The position numbers and the translations under genes are program-made. The notes beneath the pieces were generated by a model. It did no database searches. It saw only the letters and a program-made list of their open reading frames with translations, and was not told where the DNA came from. Of a stretch of 64,000 nt of DNA, positions 53,318 to 62,110 are shown piece by piece; within the stretch, counting starts at the first letter, position 1, and the number at the start of each line of letters is the position of its first letter. Source of the stretch: Pedobacter panaciterrae (GTDB taxonomy: Bacteria; Bacteroidota; Bacteroidia; Sphingobacteriales; Sphingobacteriaceae); assembly GCF_013204795.1 (NCBI RefSeq), contig NZ_JABMKW010000020.1, positions 1,116,001 to 1,180,000 of the forward strand, written 5' to 3'.

Positions 53318-54100
53318 ATGAACACTCCACCGTTAACACTCTATAAATATATCAGATGGTCAGACAAACCAAGAGATAAAATAAAAGACATCCTCTTCAA
53401 AAATAGGTTTTACTTTGCTGATCCCACTACTTTTAACGATCCCTTTGACAGTAAAATTCCTATTATTTTTGAGGATAAATACCGTGCGTCGGAACAATTT
53501 CACCTGGATTTCCTTAGAATAGACAACCTTCTTGGCAAAACAAACTACACAGAAGATGAAATGAAGCGGAAAGCGAAAGAGTACCATCTGAATCCAGGGA
53601 GAATCATTTATGATACAGATAAAATGACACAATCCATTCATGAAAGTATCTCAAACCAGATCAGAATTTCATGCTTCTCGACAAAAAGAGATCATATACT
53701 GATGTGGTCTCATTATGCAGACTGCCACCAGGGCATCTGTATAGGCTTTCGTACCCTTTATCTGTTACTCGACCCTAAGTTAGTGATGCTCAATAAAGTG
53801 AACTATGCAAGACAGTTTCCAAAATTTGATAAGGTAACCTCTTTACCGATTATTACCACCAAATCCGCTTTATGGAAGTACGAAAATGAATACAGGCTCA
53901 TCAACATTGATTGCCATCCACTGATTGAATTTCCCAAAGCTACAATCCAAGAAGTAATCATCGGCTACAGAATGAAAGATGACATCAAAACTAAGTTATT
54001 AGATTATTTGAAAAAACACTACCCTGCCATTAAGGTATCTTTTTCCAGGCCCAATCCGTTAAAATTTAAGATGGATATTGTTCCCATCACAAAAATTTAA
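53318..54100 (+). CDS. DUF2971 family protein
   Basis: A 260-residue protein of the DUF2971 family. LYKYIRWSDKPRDKIKDILFKNRFYFADPTTFNDPFDSKIP is the conserved start, ISCFSTKRDHILMWSHYADCHQGICIGF the middle and SALWKYENEYRLI the C-terminal signature. DUF2971 genes are common in bacterial defence islands; the fold and the activity are not established from what I see. It is the only plus-strand gene in the right half of the island and diverges from the trio. Confidence 0.85.
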   Translation: MNTPPLTLYKYIRWSDKPRDKIKDILFKNRFYFADPTTFNDPFDSKIPIIFEDKYRASEQFHLDFLRIDNLLGKTNYTEDEMKRKAKEYHLNPGRIIYDTDKMTQSIHESISNQIRISCFSTKRDHILMWSHYADCHQGICIGFRTLYLLLDPKLVMLNKVNYARQFPKFDKVTSLPIITTKSALWKYENEYRLINIDCHPLIEFPKATIQEVIIGYRMKDDIKTKLLDYLKKHYPAIKVSFSRPNPLKFKMDIVPITKI

Positions 54101-54167
54101 CTAAGTCAGAAACACAAATTCTTCTAACCCATACTCTATTAAACATAACACCTCCATCAAATCACTT

Positions 54168-55970
54168 TTACTGCTTTATTTCAGGTAAATCAAATTCCAT
54201 AAATTCAACAACCGACCATTTGAGCCGATGTTCAAAATCCGTTAAAGACTTACTTGTAAGCTCATTTAAAAAGCCCATATCAATTCCAGAATTGCTTACT
54301 ACGGTATAAAAATGTCCCATTCTCATCTCACGATCCAAGTGGAAAGCCTGATGCTCTGTCTCGCCCTTAAAGAGTGCCTTATAATCCTCCAAACGCGAAT
54401 GCCTCAGTTCCTTTTCTTCCACCAGTTCTTCTAATCTCTTTAAAGTCTTCTCAGCCAGCTCCTTTTGCCCGCAGAAATCCTCAATCTGATATTTAAGGAT
54501 TAGGCACAAGACCTGCGCTTCAGAAAGTGAAATATTAGCGCAATCACTATAAAGCTCTTCCAAAGCCCCGGACTTTTCAATCAGATCAGCGATGACTTCT
54601 GGGCTAGTAATCTTTGGACTGCGACGTGTATTAGAATTCCAATTGTTAAAAAATTGTTTGATATAGGCTGTTTTATATAACCATTCCATATAATCCATAA
54701 TCACATTGGCCATCGCCGGCACATTGGAAGACCTTGCGGCATAATTCAAAACCATTTTCGACCTAGCTGCATACTTTTCCTGTAACACCGCCCAATACAG
54801 GTATAATTCTGATTGAAGATGTCCACAGTTATACCAGTGCAGGGTACTAAGATTTTCTATAAAGTCCTTGGTCAAAAGCCCCATCTCAATGTGTAATATT
54901 TTTGAATATGTGGTTATCTTTCCTCCCAGGTTATCCGGCTCAGCAGACACGATATCATTGACGGTTTGATACAGAGTTTGAATTTTATCTGCATATGTGC
55001 CTTCGCCGTGATAGAACTCTTGAACTGCCCTTTCTATTTCAAGAAAAGAACCCAATTTTTCCCCAGCAAGCAGCTCTTTATTTTTTTGGTCGTAAGTCTC
55101 CCTATCCATCATTTCTAGCAGATAAGTCGCCTGAAGCAGGATATGGGTCAGGATCGCCTGCTGATCAGGCTGAAATGCAGCGGCTTTACGATCTGCCTTT
55201 TTCAAATAATCAAGGGCTTTAAGTAACTCTCCTTTTTGGAAATAAGCCATGCCGCAAACATAATTGAACATGGGCGGCGCTTCTTTTCCACCGAGGTAGG
55301 TGCGTTGCTCTATTTCAATGATCTGCTGAAAAGCATAATCGTTTAGTAGCCTAAAACCACATTGCTCAATAAAAGATAAGTTTTGCTCGACACCGTACAC
55401 TTCATTGTCCTCATCAATCATAATGCCTGCACCTCCCGGAACTTTACCACCTTTAGCATTCCTATGGGCATTTAAACGGCGAATCAGCAATCCGCTATCC
55501 AGTGTATATTTATAAATATCATCTACTACCTGTCTGTCCAGCGATCTGCAAAAACTATAGCTGTATGTTGCCGGCAACGCTAATGTTTTGTATTTATTGA
55601 TAAGTGATTGAAATACTTCATTAGCCTGTGCAACATAGAAATGACCGTTACGGTGATCATAGAGCACATAATAAGCCGGCATACCATAATTCAGTAAATA
55701 ATTGATATTGCTGACTTCTATGCCATAGGATAATGAAGCATCTTTTTTGACCCTGCCAGTAGTAGTCGCCTTGAGCTGAACAATGAAACGGAAATTAGTA
55801 TAATGACCTTTTTCCTTAATTTCAATAACCAGATCAACCCCTTTGTCTCGTTGTACTTCCTGCCTAACCTCGAATAACGTAGTATCCAGCAAAAGCACAA
55901 ATTTATTCCTGGAAATGGTTTCCAGATCTTCATTGGGATTGGATTTGGGTAAAACTGAGCGGTAATCCAT
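54168..55970 (-). CDS. DUF4365-type nuclease-like protein with helical repeats
   Basis: A 600-residue protein. Residues 15-150 match DUF4365, a PD-(D/E)xK-like fold: NKFVLLLDTTLFEVRQEVQRDKGVDLVIEI (Asp ligand), FRFIVQLKATTTG (the QxK catalytic end), and YGMPAYYVLYDHRNGHFYVAQANEVF. From about residue 220 a helical region resembles TPR repeats (FNYVCGMAYFQKGELLKALDYLKKADRKAAAF) and continues to the C-terminus. Such fusions are typical of anti-phage effectors that sense invasion through the repeats. It is convergent with DUF2971 and last before attR. Substrate unknown. Confidence 0.8.
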   Translation of the reverse strand: MDYRSVLPKSNPNEDLETISRNKFVLLLDTTLFEVRQEVQRDKGVDLVIEIKEKGHYTNFRFIVQLKATTTGRVKKDASLSYGIEVSNINYLLNYGMPAYYVLYDHRNGHFYVAQANEVFQSLINKYKTLALPATYSYSFCRSLDRQVVDDIYKYTLDSGLLIRRLNAHRNAKGGKVPGGAGIMIDEDNEVYGVEQNLSFIEQCGFRLLNDYAFQQIIEIEQRTYLGGKEAPPMFNYVCGMAYFQKGELLKALDYLKKADRKAAAFQPDQQAILTHILLQATYLLEMMDRETYDQKNKELLAGEKLGSFLEIERAVQEFYHGEGTYADKIQTLYQTVNDIVSAEPDNLGGKITTYSKILHIEMGLLTKDFIENLSTLHWYNCGHLQSELYLYWAVLQEKYAARSKMVLNYAARSSNVPAMANVIMDYMEWLYKTAYIKQFFNNWNSNTRRSPKITSPEVIADLIEKSGALEELYSDCANISLSEAQVLCLILKYQIEDFCGQKELAEKTLKRLEELVEEKELRHSRLEDYKALFKGETEHQAFHLDREMRMGHFYTVVSNSGIDMGFLNELTSKSLTDFEHRLKWSVVEFMEFDLPEIKQ

Positions 55971-56514
55971 AAGTTGTTGATTTGGTATAATCCAAACTTA
56001 AAAAAATTAATGGAGAATCTATTCACAACTGGTTTTGCTGGGTAGAACTACCTCAGAGCATGATCAAGGGGCTTATAAAAATAAACCAGAACATGTCAGG
56101 CGACAAGCTCCGGTTTTAAATTAATATACAAGAGACTCAGATTCCATCTAAAGATTTTCAATTTTATTCCCATGTCTGACATACAATGTGTCATTTTTCT
56201 GGCTCAACGAGAATAGAACTTTTAAAAGGTAGCGTTTTCAAGTTGAGTGAGTCACAGCAGAATAAAAACCAACAAAAACCTCAAAACCAAATAGTTAAAG
56301 ACAAAGATGCAATCCTTTTGGCTCCCGAACCTTAAAAGAGACTCCCGAACCTAAAAAAAATACGCTCAACTATTTGATATACTGATAATTATGGGTAATT
56401 TTGCAGAATAGCATTTGCAGTTATAAAAACAGAGATGGCGGTGAGTAATTCGGTGAGTCGAATTTTCAAAATCCGCTCAGACACGAAATAAGACGGTTTT
56501 TGGGCTAAGGTACA
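55971..56514. other. Gap of 544 bases between the last cargo gene and attR
   Basis: No gene. It holds a pair of direct repeats, CTCCCGAACCT at 56322-56332 and 56342-56352, and GGTGAGT-type repeats near 56430-56457. In integrated elements such short repeats close to an att site may be integrase or excisionase binding sites; here no integrase is left to use them. Confidence 0.4.
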
Positions 56515-56534
56515 AATCCCCCACTCTCCGCCAA
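56515..56534. repeat. attR of the genomic island
   Basis: AATCCCCCACTCTCCGCCAA, identical to 42624-42643. TATGGTATCAAAACCAAG and AAAAAGCCCGC follow, close to the sequence after the tRNA copy. It is not part of a full tRNA; upstream bases do not fold as one. Confidence 0.8.
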
Positions 56535-56551
56535 TATGGTATCAAAACCAA

Positions 56552-56784
56552 GAAAAAGCCCGCTATCTTACGATGAGGGCACTGAAAAAGTGGATCGAAA
56601 ATAACCGAGAGAAATAAAATTATGAAATAATTGAATTTGACCCTCTCAGGGTCGGCTACAGAAAATTTTAACTAGAAAAACTTCTTACAACTTAATGAAA
56701 ATGGGGCAATTCATGATTTATGAACTGCCCCATTTTTGTAAAGGACTTTTTCAGTGCCCTCATCGTAAGATAGCGGGCTTTTTC
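56552..56784. mobile_element. Small element with 40-base perfect inverted repeats
   Basis: 56552-56591 is the exact reverse complement of 56745-56784. The arms start and end with the AAAAAGCCCGCT...AGCGGGCTTTTT of a terminator stem like that after tRNA-Ser. The inner part GAGGGCACTGAAAAAGT ... ACTTTTTCAGTGCCCTC looks like the ends of a transposable element, inserted in the loop of a terminator. The ~150 bases between arms hold another strong hairpin and no ORF. Confidence 0.6.
56698..56736. terminator. Strong hairpin inside the small element
   Basis: AAAATGGGGCA with TTCAT pairs with ATGAA and TGCCCCATTTT around GATTT (56698-56736). It has the form of a terminator in both directions. Confidence 0.6.
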
Positions 56785-56829
56785 ATTTTATGTCTAGTCC
56801 TGAAAAAGGTTGACCAAAATCTTAAAAAG

Positions 56830-56955
56830 ATGGTCAATGCTAATTTTAAAAGAAAGCAACGTCCACCCAGGAGTTACAGTGAGAACTTTAAACGACTAGT
56901 CGTTAGTGAATATGAATCCGGGGGACTAAACAAAGATCAGCTGCAACGTAAGTGA
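56830..56955 (+). pseudogene. Truncated transposase orfA, 41 codons left
   Basis: The frame encodes KRKQRPPRSYSENFKRLVVS, then EYESGGLNKDQLQRK and a stop. It is the N-terminal helix-turn-helix of an IS3-like OrfA, closest in style to SYSEEFK-starting transposases. It is cut after residue 41; the 270-base inverted repeat element starts 16 bases later. No orfB part is found downstream. Confidence 0.6.
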
Positions 56956-56971
56956 CATCCCATTTCGCTTC

Positions 56972-57241
56972 AAAGTGGTTCTTCCCCAATTTTGGTGGTA
57001 AAAAATACACAGACAAGCAATTCATTTTTTGTAAACAACTGTATTTTAAATCGAAACAAGCTTATTATCTCGATAGTTCCTTTGTGTTTTTTGCGGGAAC
57101 TAACATTGATCATGATTCTCGTCTATACGTTAGTGAATCCTACGGCTTTAATCATCAGCAAGCTTTAATGAACACTTAATTCATTGATTTTACATTACTC
57201 GCCTCATTTTAAAACCACCAAAATTGGGGAAGAACCACTTT
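56972..57241. mobile_element. 270-base miniature inverted-repeat element
   Basis: The 28-base arm 56972-56999 (starts AAAGTGGTTCTTCCCCAATT, ends TTTGGTGGT) is exactly inverted at 57214-57241. The GGTTCTTCCCCAATTTTGG core looks like the ends of ISL3/ISAon1-type elements. Inside there is a 75-codon plus-strand frame (56952-57179) that crosses an arm and is probably not a gene. A target duplication was not found. Confidence 0.7.
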
Positions 57242-57288
57242 CACTTAAATATACACTATCTGCGAAATATACAATTAGACTTCAAATA

Positions 57289-60138
57289 CTATTCATTCGT
57301 TCTTTGTTTTTCTTTCGAGCCGAACACTCTAGGATAATATGAAAGAGAAATCATAAAATATTGTTGAAGAACGTTTGATGTTCCACGCGTGATTGTGTTA
57401 TTAACCCCGGTGTTGATGATACCTGTATTTTGACGCAGCAAATCGAGGGCGGCCAGTTTTAATTCCAGATTGTTACCGTTTAGCATTCTGTACGCTGCAT
57501 TGGCATTCCAGATTGTGTAGCGGGAAACCTTTGAGCCGGTACTTGCCGCACTATTGTAGGAAGCGTTACTACCTAAACTCATGCGCTTTGTGAAATTTAC
57601 CGTGGTACCTAAAATTGTTGATATGGTACTGTTTCTAAATTCTACATCATTGGCACCTTTTTGTTTGGAACTATAAAAAAGAAATGATTCTGTGAGATTG
57701 ACAGCCCACCAATCGCTAAGGCTATAAAAAAGAGAAAGCTTGTTGTTGCTTGAAATAGCATTAGAAATATTCAGCACGCTATTGATATAAATCGGGTTAT
57801 GGTAAAAGCCAAGCGATGGTAAAAACTGTAACTGTACCTGATGCTGGTTAAACTTGAAAGCTTTATTTAAGGTCCCTGAAATATTTAAATACCTGCTTCC
57901 GGTTGCGTTTACAGTATAATATTTACTTCTACCAATACTATCTGTAATAGTACTATCAACTAAAGAATTACTTATTATTCCAGCTGTTATTTCAGCATTA
58001 TATCCAAAGGTATTTTTCTTCTGACTAGTATGTTCCATTCTAAAACTTAATCTGTGTTCTTTTGATTCTCTCAAATGAGGGTTGCCTAAGACAACATAAT
58101 ACAGATTTGTGCTATCCACAAGTGGACGCAATTGGTTGACCGTTGGATAGTTTGCCACAGTTGAAAATGATAAAGTAAAGTCATCGGTTAAATCACCATA
58201 TTGGTCATTACGATAGCTGATAGACCCACCGGGTACAAATTTCTGGTAGTTCCTTTGGAAGTTCTGAAAGGCATGGCCCGAGGAATTCTTTTGATAATAA
58301 AATTGTTCCTGTAGGGCAAGGTCAATAGAAATCACTTTTTTATAACGGTTGGCTAATTCTTTTGAAAATGTTTTTGTTAAAACCAAAGCAGGCTGCTCAC
58401 TGAATGTGGTTAATTTACTTGCATTTGTGAGATATGGATTTACCGTAGATATGCCGGCAGAATCTATATTCTTAACAAGGTTATCTTCTTTATGAATAGT
58501 AAAATCAGAATTACTCTTCAGCGAAACACCGATCCCAAACAATCCTCTGCTACCGAAAAGGATTCCCGAGAAATTACCTAGCCCTAAACTTAAATGTTGA
58601 CCGAGATCACTATTATTTCTATCGTATTGCCGATTTAACCTTTGGTTCTCGGAAGGACTGCTTACTGACGTAAAAAGGACTACATCTGTCCCATTGGTAT
58701 AAGTGTTTCCTAAATTTAAACCATAACCAACACTTAAATTACCAGGCAACCGGTTCATCTTCGTAAAATTCTTTTCCCGATCAAGATCTATATTAACTGA
58801 CAAATCCTTGCCCCCTTTAGTAGCTGTTCTGTTTAGATTATTTGTACTCTTTAAATCGCCTGATGTCCCAAATAAGTTTATCTGACTGGAGGATTCTGAA
58901 TTATTATGTGCGGCATGAAAATCCGTTGCTACATTTAACCTAAGAAATCTTTTGCGCCTAACGTAATCAACTTTCAATTTCTGGTCCAAAATTTCATTGT
59001 TGTTTTGGCTGTTGACCTGTTGAGTTTGTGTACTATCGGTCCTAATGGTACTTACTATTTTCGAATCAGAGATAATAGTATTCGTATTGTTTTTAATAAA
59101 ATAATCCGCTGTTATCAAACTTGTATTATTATAGTTGGCATTTGAAATAAAATCATGCCGCAGCACCGCTCCTCCAGAATTAGATTGATTTGTTCCTGAA
59201 AGCCTGAAATCAGGTTGATATTCAATATTAACACCAGTGCTTTTATAAGTGCTGTTACTGAGCAAGGTATTGGCATTATCAGCCAGTTTGTTTATGTTAT
59301 TGGCTGCCCCGACAATGCTAAATTGAGTCTGCTTATTGAAAAAATTTAAATCAGCATCACCATCATATCGCTTGTGTGATCCAAACCCTGATGATAACTT
59401 ACCAAAGAACCCAATGGCTTTATCTTTTTTTAGCTTAATATTAATGGAAGTTGTTGAATCCAAGGGATTCTTATTGTCTTGTTGCTCTTTATAGACCTGA
59501 ATTTTATCAACAGCGTCTTTAGGGATATTTTGTATGGCAACACGAAAGTCACCTCCAAAAAAGAGCTTGCCATTAACCAATACCTGTTTAACGGGCTTCC
59601 CATTGACAGTAATCGTACCGTCACTCCATATAGTTAAACGGGGTAATTTACGAAGCAAGTCTTCCACAACTGCGTTTTTGTCCAAATTAAAAGCATCTGC
59701 ATTAAATTCAAGCGTGTCTTGATTCATACGGATTGGCGGAACATATCTTATAACAACTTCCTTTAATTCAGTTGCTTTTTTATTCATAATCAATTCTTTC
59801 AAGTCGATAAATTTGCTCTTTTCGGAAATAGTAAATTGGTGCTTGAAATTTTCGTAGCCAACATAACTCACCATGATTCTCAATGGTATGCCAAGAGGTA
59901 TTTTTTTAAACTGGAACTCACCAAAGGCATTGGTAAGCTGATAGCTTATCAATGCGGAATCCTTTTCTTTGTAAATAGCGACTGAAGCTAAGTCCAAAAC
60001 GTAGTTATGGACAGAGTCCCGAACTATCCCATGCACTTCGCCAACCTGAACAGAATCACTATTCAACTGCGCGTAACTAATGCTACTAAGTAAACATGAA
60101 AGCGTGATTAAAAATATTTCCCTGCAAATACGCCTCAT
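57289..60138 (-). CDS. Outer membrane beta-barrel receptor with carboxypeptidase-like domain
   Basis: A 949-residue outer membrane protein of the TonB-receptor-like 'outer membrane beta-barrel' family. Signal peptide to about residue 23; CarboxypepD_reg-like domain (VHGIVRDSVHNYVLDLASVAIYKEKDSALISYQLTNAFGEFQFKKIPLGIPLRIMVSYVGYENF); plug-like part (LEFNADAFNLDKNAVVEDLLRKLPRLTIWSDGTITVNGKPVKQVLVNGKLFFGGDFRVAIQNIPKDAVDKIQVY); then a barrel of about 700 residues. The LVNGKLFFGGD part is typical of the family with altered plugs. It ends without a terminal aromatic residue, in a charged SKEKQRTNE tail. The next gene upstream is a propeller protein, 4 bases away. Confidence 0.88.
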   Translation of the reverse strand: MRRICREIFLITLSCLLSSISYAQLNSDSVQVGEVHGIVRDSVHNYVLDLASVAIYKEKDSALISYQLTNAFGEFQFKKIPLGIPLRIMVSYVGYENFKHQFTISEKSKFIDLKELIMNKKATELKEVVIRYVPPIRMNQDTLEFNADAFNLDKNAVVEDLLRKLPRLTIWSDGTITVNGKPVKQVLVNGKLFFGGDFRVAIQNIPKDAVDKIQVYKEQQDNKNPLDSTTSINIKLKKDKAIGFFGKLSSGFGSHKRYDGDADLNFFNKQTQFSIVGAANNINKLADNANTLLSNSTYKSTGVNIEYQPDFRLSGTNQSNSGGAVLRHDFISNANYNNTSLITADYFIKNNTNTIISDSKIVSTIRTDSTQTQQVNSQNNNEILDQKLKVDYVRRKRFLRLNVATDFHAAHNNSESSSQINLFGTSGDLKSTNNLNRTATKGGKDLSVNIDLDREKNFTKMNRLPGNLSVGYGLNLGNTYTNGTDVVLFTSVSSPSENQRLNRQYDRNNSDLGQHLSLGLGNFSGILFGSRGLFGIGVSLKSNSDFTIHKEDNLVKNIDSAGISTVNPYLTNASKLTTFSEQPALVLTKTFSKELANRYKKVISIDLALQEQFYYQKNSSGHAFQNFQRNYQKFVPGGSISYRNDQYGDLTDDFTLSFSTVANYPTVNQLRPLVDSTNLYYVVLGNPHLRESKEHRLSFRMEHTSQKKNTFGYNAEITAGIISNSLVDSTITDSIGRSKYYTVNATGSRYLNISGTLNKAFKFNQHQVQLQFLPSLGFYHNPIYINSVLNISNAISSNNKLSLFYSLSDWWAVNLTESFLFYSSKQKGANDVEFRNSTISTILGTTVNFTKRMSLGSNASYNSAASTGSKVSRYTIWNANAAYRMLNGNNLELKLAALDLLRQNTGIINTGVNNTITRGTSNVLQQYFMISLSYYPRVFGSKEKQRTNE

Positions 60139-60142
60139 CTCC

Positions 60143-61399
60143 CTATAAGTTCGACTGCAGTTTTAATCTAACAATTACAGGGTTGCTTTTAGCTGTCTGC
60201 GTAGAGAAATAACGCTTCAATTGTGCAGAATAAGTGGGATGCTTATCCTTAATGGCTTGATGTCCGTTAAATAGCTCCAAGGAAGAAAAAGTAGAATAGA
60301 TATAGTTCCCATCATTTGCCTTTATTGAACTATTGCTGGTAATTGTAGGTAAAAAGAACGTAGATTCATCAGGGGATACCTTAGGTAAATTTAACAGAGA
60401 TCCTGTCTTTAAATTATAAAGGAATATGTTTTTCTCACCGTAACTGTTATTATTCAGTTTAAAAAAAAGATAATCCTCAAAGTTGTAAACATCACTTATA
60501 GAATACACTTTCTGGCGATTAACGTCTAAATATTCTGCCCTTTTTGCCTTATATTTTTCCTCGTTTGTTAAAAAATCGTTAGGCACGCTATAATCTATCG
60601 GTAACAACATCTTAAAAACCTGACTTATGCCCTTTTCATCAATCAAATATAAATTATAGTCGTACGAACGAGTAAAAAAACACTTATTGCTACTTCCCGA
60701 TTGATAAAATGGGCCGTCAAAAGTTACCTGAACATCTCCCCCTTTTGCTATTGTTTTAGGGTCGTAGGCTAACTCTTTTTTCAGGTCAACCAGGAAGTTA
60801 TTTGAATAATATATCATATAATTTATAGCTTCGCTAGTACGCTGCTGTAAGGAAGAAGAGTTAAGATTATACACACAGCGGGTACTATCTAAGAAAGCGA
60901 AACCCGAAAAGCGTTTTATAGGACTACTTGCTTCTAAAGGAACTTTTCGCTTGAAAGAGCCTTCATAGTTGAATACATATAAATTTTCACGATCGAGATT
61001 TGTTTTTACAAAAATTTCCTGCTTTAACCTGTTGATGGCAAGATCTCCGAATATATTGAAGTTGAAGTTATTTGCCATACCTGAATTTTTATGAAGACCT
61101 GGGATATTTACACACTTTGCATGGTAGGAGCCATCTTGGTTGAAAATTACGATTTGATCCAATCCCCTATCAAACACGATATAAAACTTATCAACCACTT
61201 CAAGTTTTGATATTTCGCCGATTACGCATTCTTTACTATTCTGTAAGGGTATATAGGTTACCTCATTATAGATCTTGCCAGAAGTACCGCCTACTGCAAT
61301 TTCGGGGTCAATTCTTAAAACAACCGTGTCCAATGTCGCTACCTGACCAAAAGCTAGATTTTGAAGTAGAAGAAAAAAAAATAATATTACCTTTTTCAT
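60143..61399 (-). CDS. Exported 6-bladed beta-propeller protein
   Basis: A 418-residue exported protein of the 6-bladed beta-propeller family of Bacteroidetes. The signal peptide runs to about residue 18 (LAFGQ). The mature start (VATLDTVVLRIDPEIAVGGTSGKIYNEVTYIPLQNSKECVIGEISKLEVVDKFYIVFDRGLDQIVIFNQDGSY) and repeated blade patterns (LYVFNYEGSFKRKVPL; YNLYLIDEKGISQVFKML; KNIFLYNLKTGSLLNLP) fit the family. Such proteins often travel with TonB receptors and may bind the ligand. No Cys for lipidation follows the signal peptide. Confidence 0.8.
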   Translation of the reverse strand: MKKVILFFFLLLQNLAFGQVATLDTVVLRIDPEIAVGGTSGKIYNEVTYIPLQNSKECVIGEISKLEVVDKFYIVFDRGLDQIVIFNQDGSYHAKCVNIPGLHKNSGMANNFNFNIFGDLAINRLKQEIFVKTNLDRENLYVFNYEGSFKRKVPLEASSPIKRFSGFAFLDSTRCVYNLNSSSLQQRTSEAINYMIYYSNNFLVDLKKELAYDPKTIAKGGDVQVTFDGPFYQSGSSNKCFFTRSYDYNLYLIDEKGISQVFKMLLPIDYSVPNDFLTNEEKYKAKRAEYLDVNRQKVYSISDVYNFEDYLFFKLNNNSYGEKNIFLYNLKTGSLLNLPKVSPDESTFFLPTITSNSSIKANDGNYIYSTFSSLELFNGHQAIKDKHPTYSAQLKRYFSTQTAKSNPVIVRLKLQSNL

Positions 61400-61425
61400 A
61401 AAATAGAATTATTACGTGGCAACTG

Positions 61426-62079
61426 CTATATGCCTTTTTTGTATATATTATCAAAAAAATAATCCAGCATATCAGGATGTCCGCTGTTCGGAACAAAAAA
61501 ATCTGAGGCAACGCCATCTTTGTTAACCAGAAACACATAAGAATATTCATTGCAATCCTTATCAAAAGGAAAATTCTGCTTTTTTACATAAAATACAGGA
61601 AAATCTATTTCTCCTACTTTTCGCCATTGCAGATACGAATCATAATTAGTAAAATCAACAAAAGCATATATTGCCAAATCAGGATGCAACTTTCTTAGTG
61701 TCTTTAATTTTTTCACAGTTAAACTGGAGCATTCATCACAGCCAATCTGAATATATCTCAGGATAAGACTATGATTGTTTTTTCCCAGAATGGAGCTGAT
61801 TTTTACTGGGTTAGACTTATTGGTGTCAGCTGTTATGTCATATACTTTAATTGAATTATCATCTAAAGTAATATTAGACAGCTTCATTTTAATTTTGAGC
61901 AATCCTGAGTAATACCCGTTTACACCATTAATATAGCTTATGCTATCTGTTAATAAATTTATCCTTTCATTTTTTATTTTGACTTTTCTAGAATAATTAA
62001 AATAAAAAATGAGTGAAATTATTGTCTGTGGAACGATGGCAAGATATAATACTATCTTTTCAACCTTTATATTTTTCAT
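61426..62079 (-). CDS. Membrane-anchored thioredoxin-fold-like protein
   Basis: A 217-residue protein with one N-terminal helix (IVLYLAIVPQTIISLIFYFN) and a periplasmic part. The stretch HSLILRYIQIGCDECSSLTVKKLKTLRKLHPDLAIYAFVDFTNY looks like a thioredoxin-fold start, with CDEC in the place of the CxxC active site. The later PVFYVKKQNFPFDKDCNEYSYVFLVNKDG fits the cis-Pro strand region. The family is not certain. It follows (27 bases) into the propeller gene on the same strand and is likely part of one locus. Confidence 0.65.
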   Translation of the reverse strand: MKNIKVEKIVLYLAIVPQTIISLIFYFNYSRKVKIKNERINLLTDSISYINGVNGYYSGLLKIKMKLSNITLDDNSIKVYDITADTNKSNPVKISSILGKNNHSLILRYIQIGCDECSSLTVKKLKTLRKLHPDLAIYAFVDFTNYDSYLQWRKVGEIDFPVFYVKKQNFPFDKDCNEYSYVFLVNKDGVASDFFVPNSGHPDMLDYFFDNIYKKGI

Positions 62080-62110
62080 AATGACTGATAATGTACAGAG
62101 GGTGGGTCTA

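Larger units (their letters stand above)
42624..56534. mobile_element. 13.9 kb genomic island inserted at tRNA-Ser
   Basis: The island is bounded by a direct repeat of the tRNA 3' end, a typical product of site-specific tyrosine recombination. It holds IS debris, a complete IS3-type element, defence-like genes (Dam-like methyltransferase, DGQHR protein, DUF4365 protein) and several proteins of unknown function. I see no integrase, excisionase, relaxase or replication gene, so it is either degraded or mobilised in trans. The core genome resumes at an uncertain point to the right, because the 56.5-57.2 kb stretch is also rich in small inserted elements. Confidence 0.75.

Noticed and set aside
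56952..57179. 75-codon frame inside the 270-base inverted repeat element
   Set aside because: It begins in flanking sequence and reads through one terminal repeat; composition and position argue against a gene.
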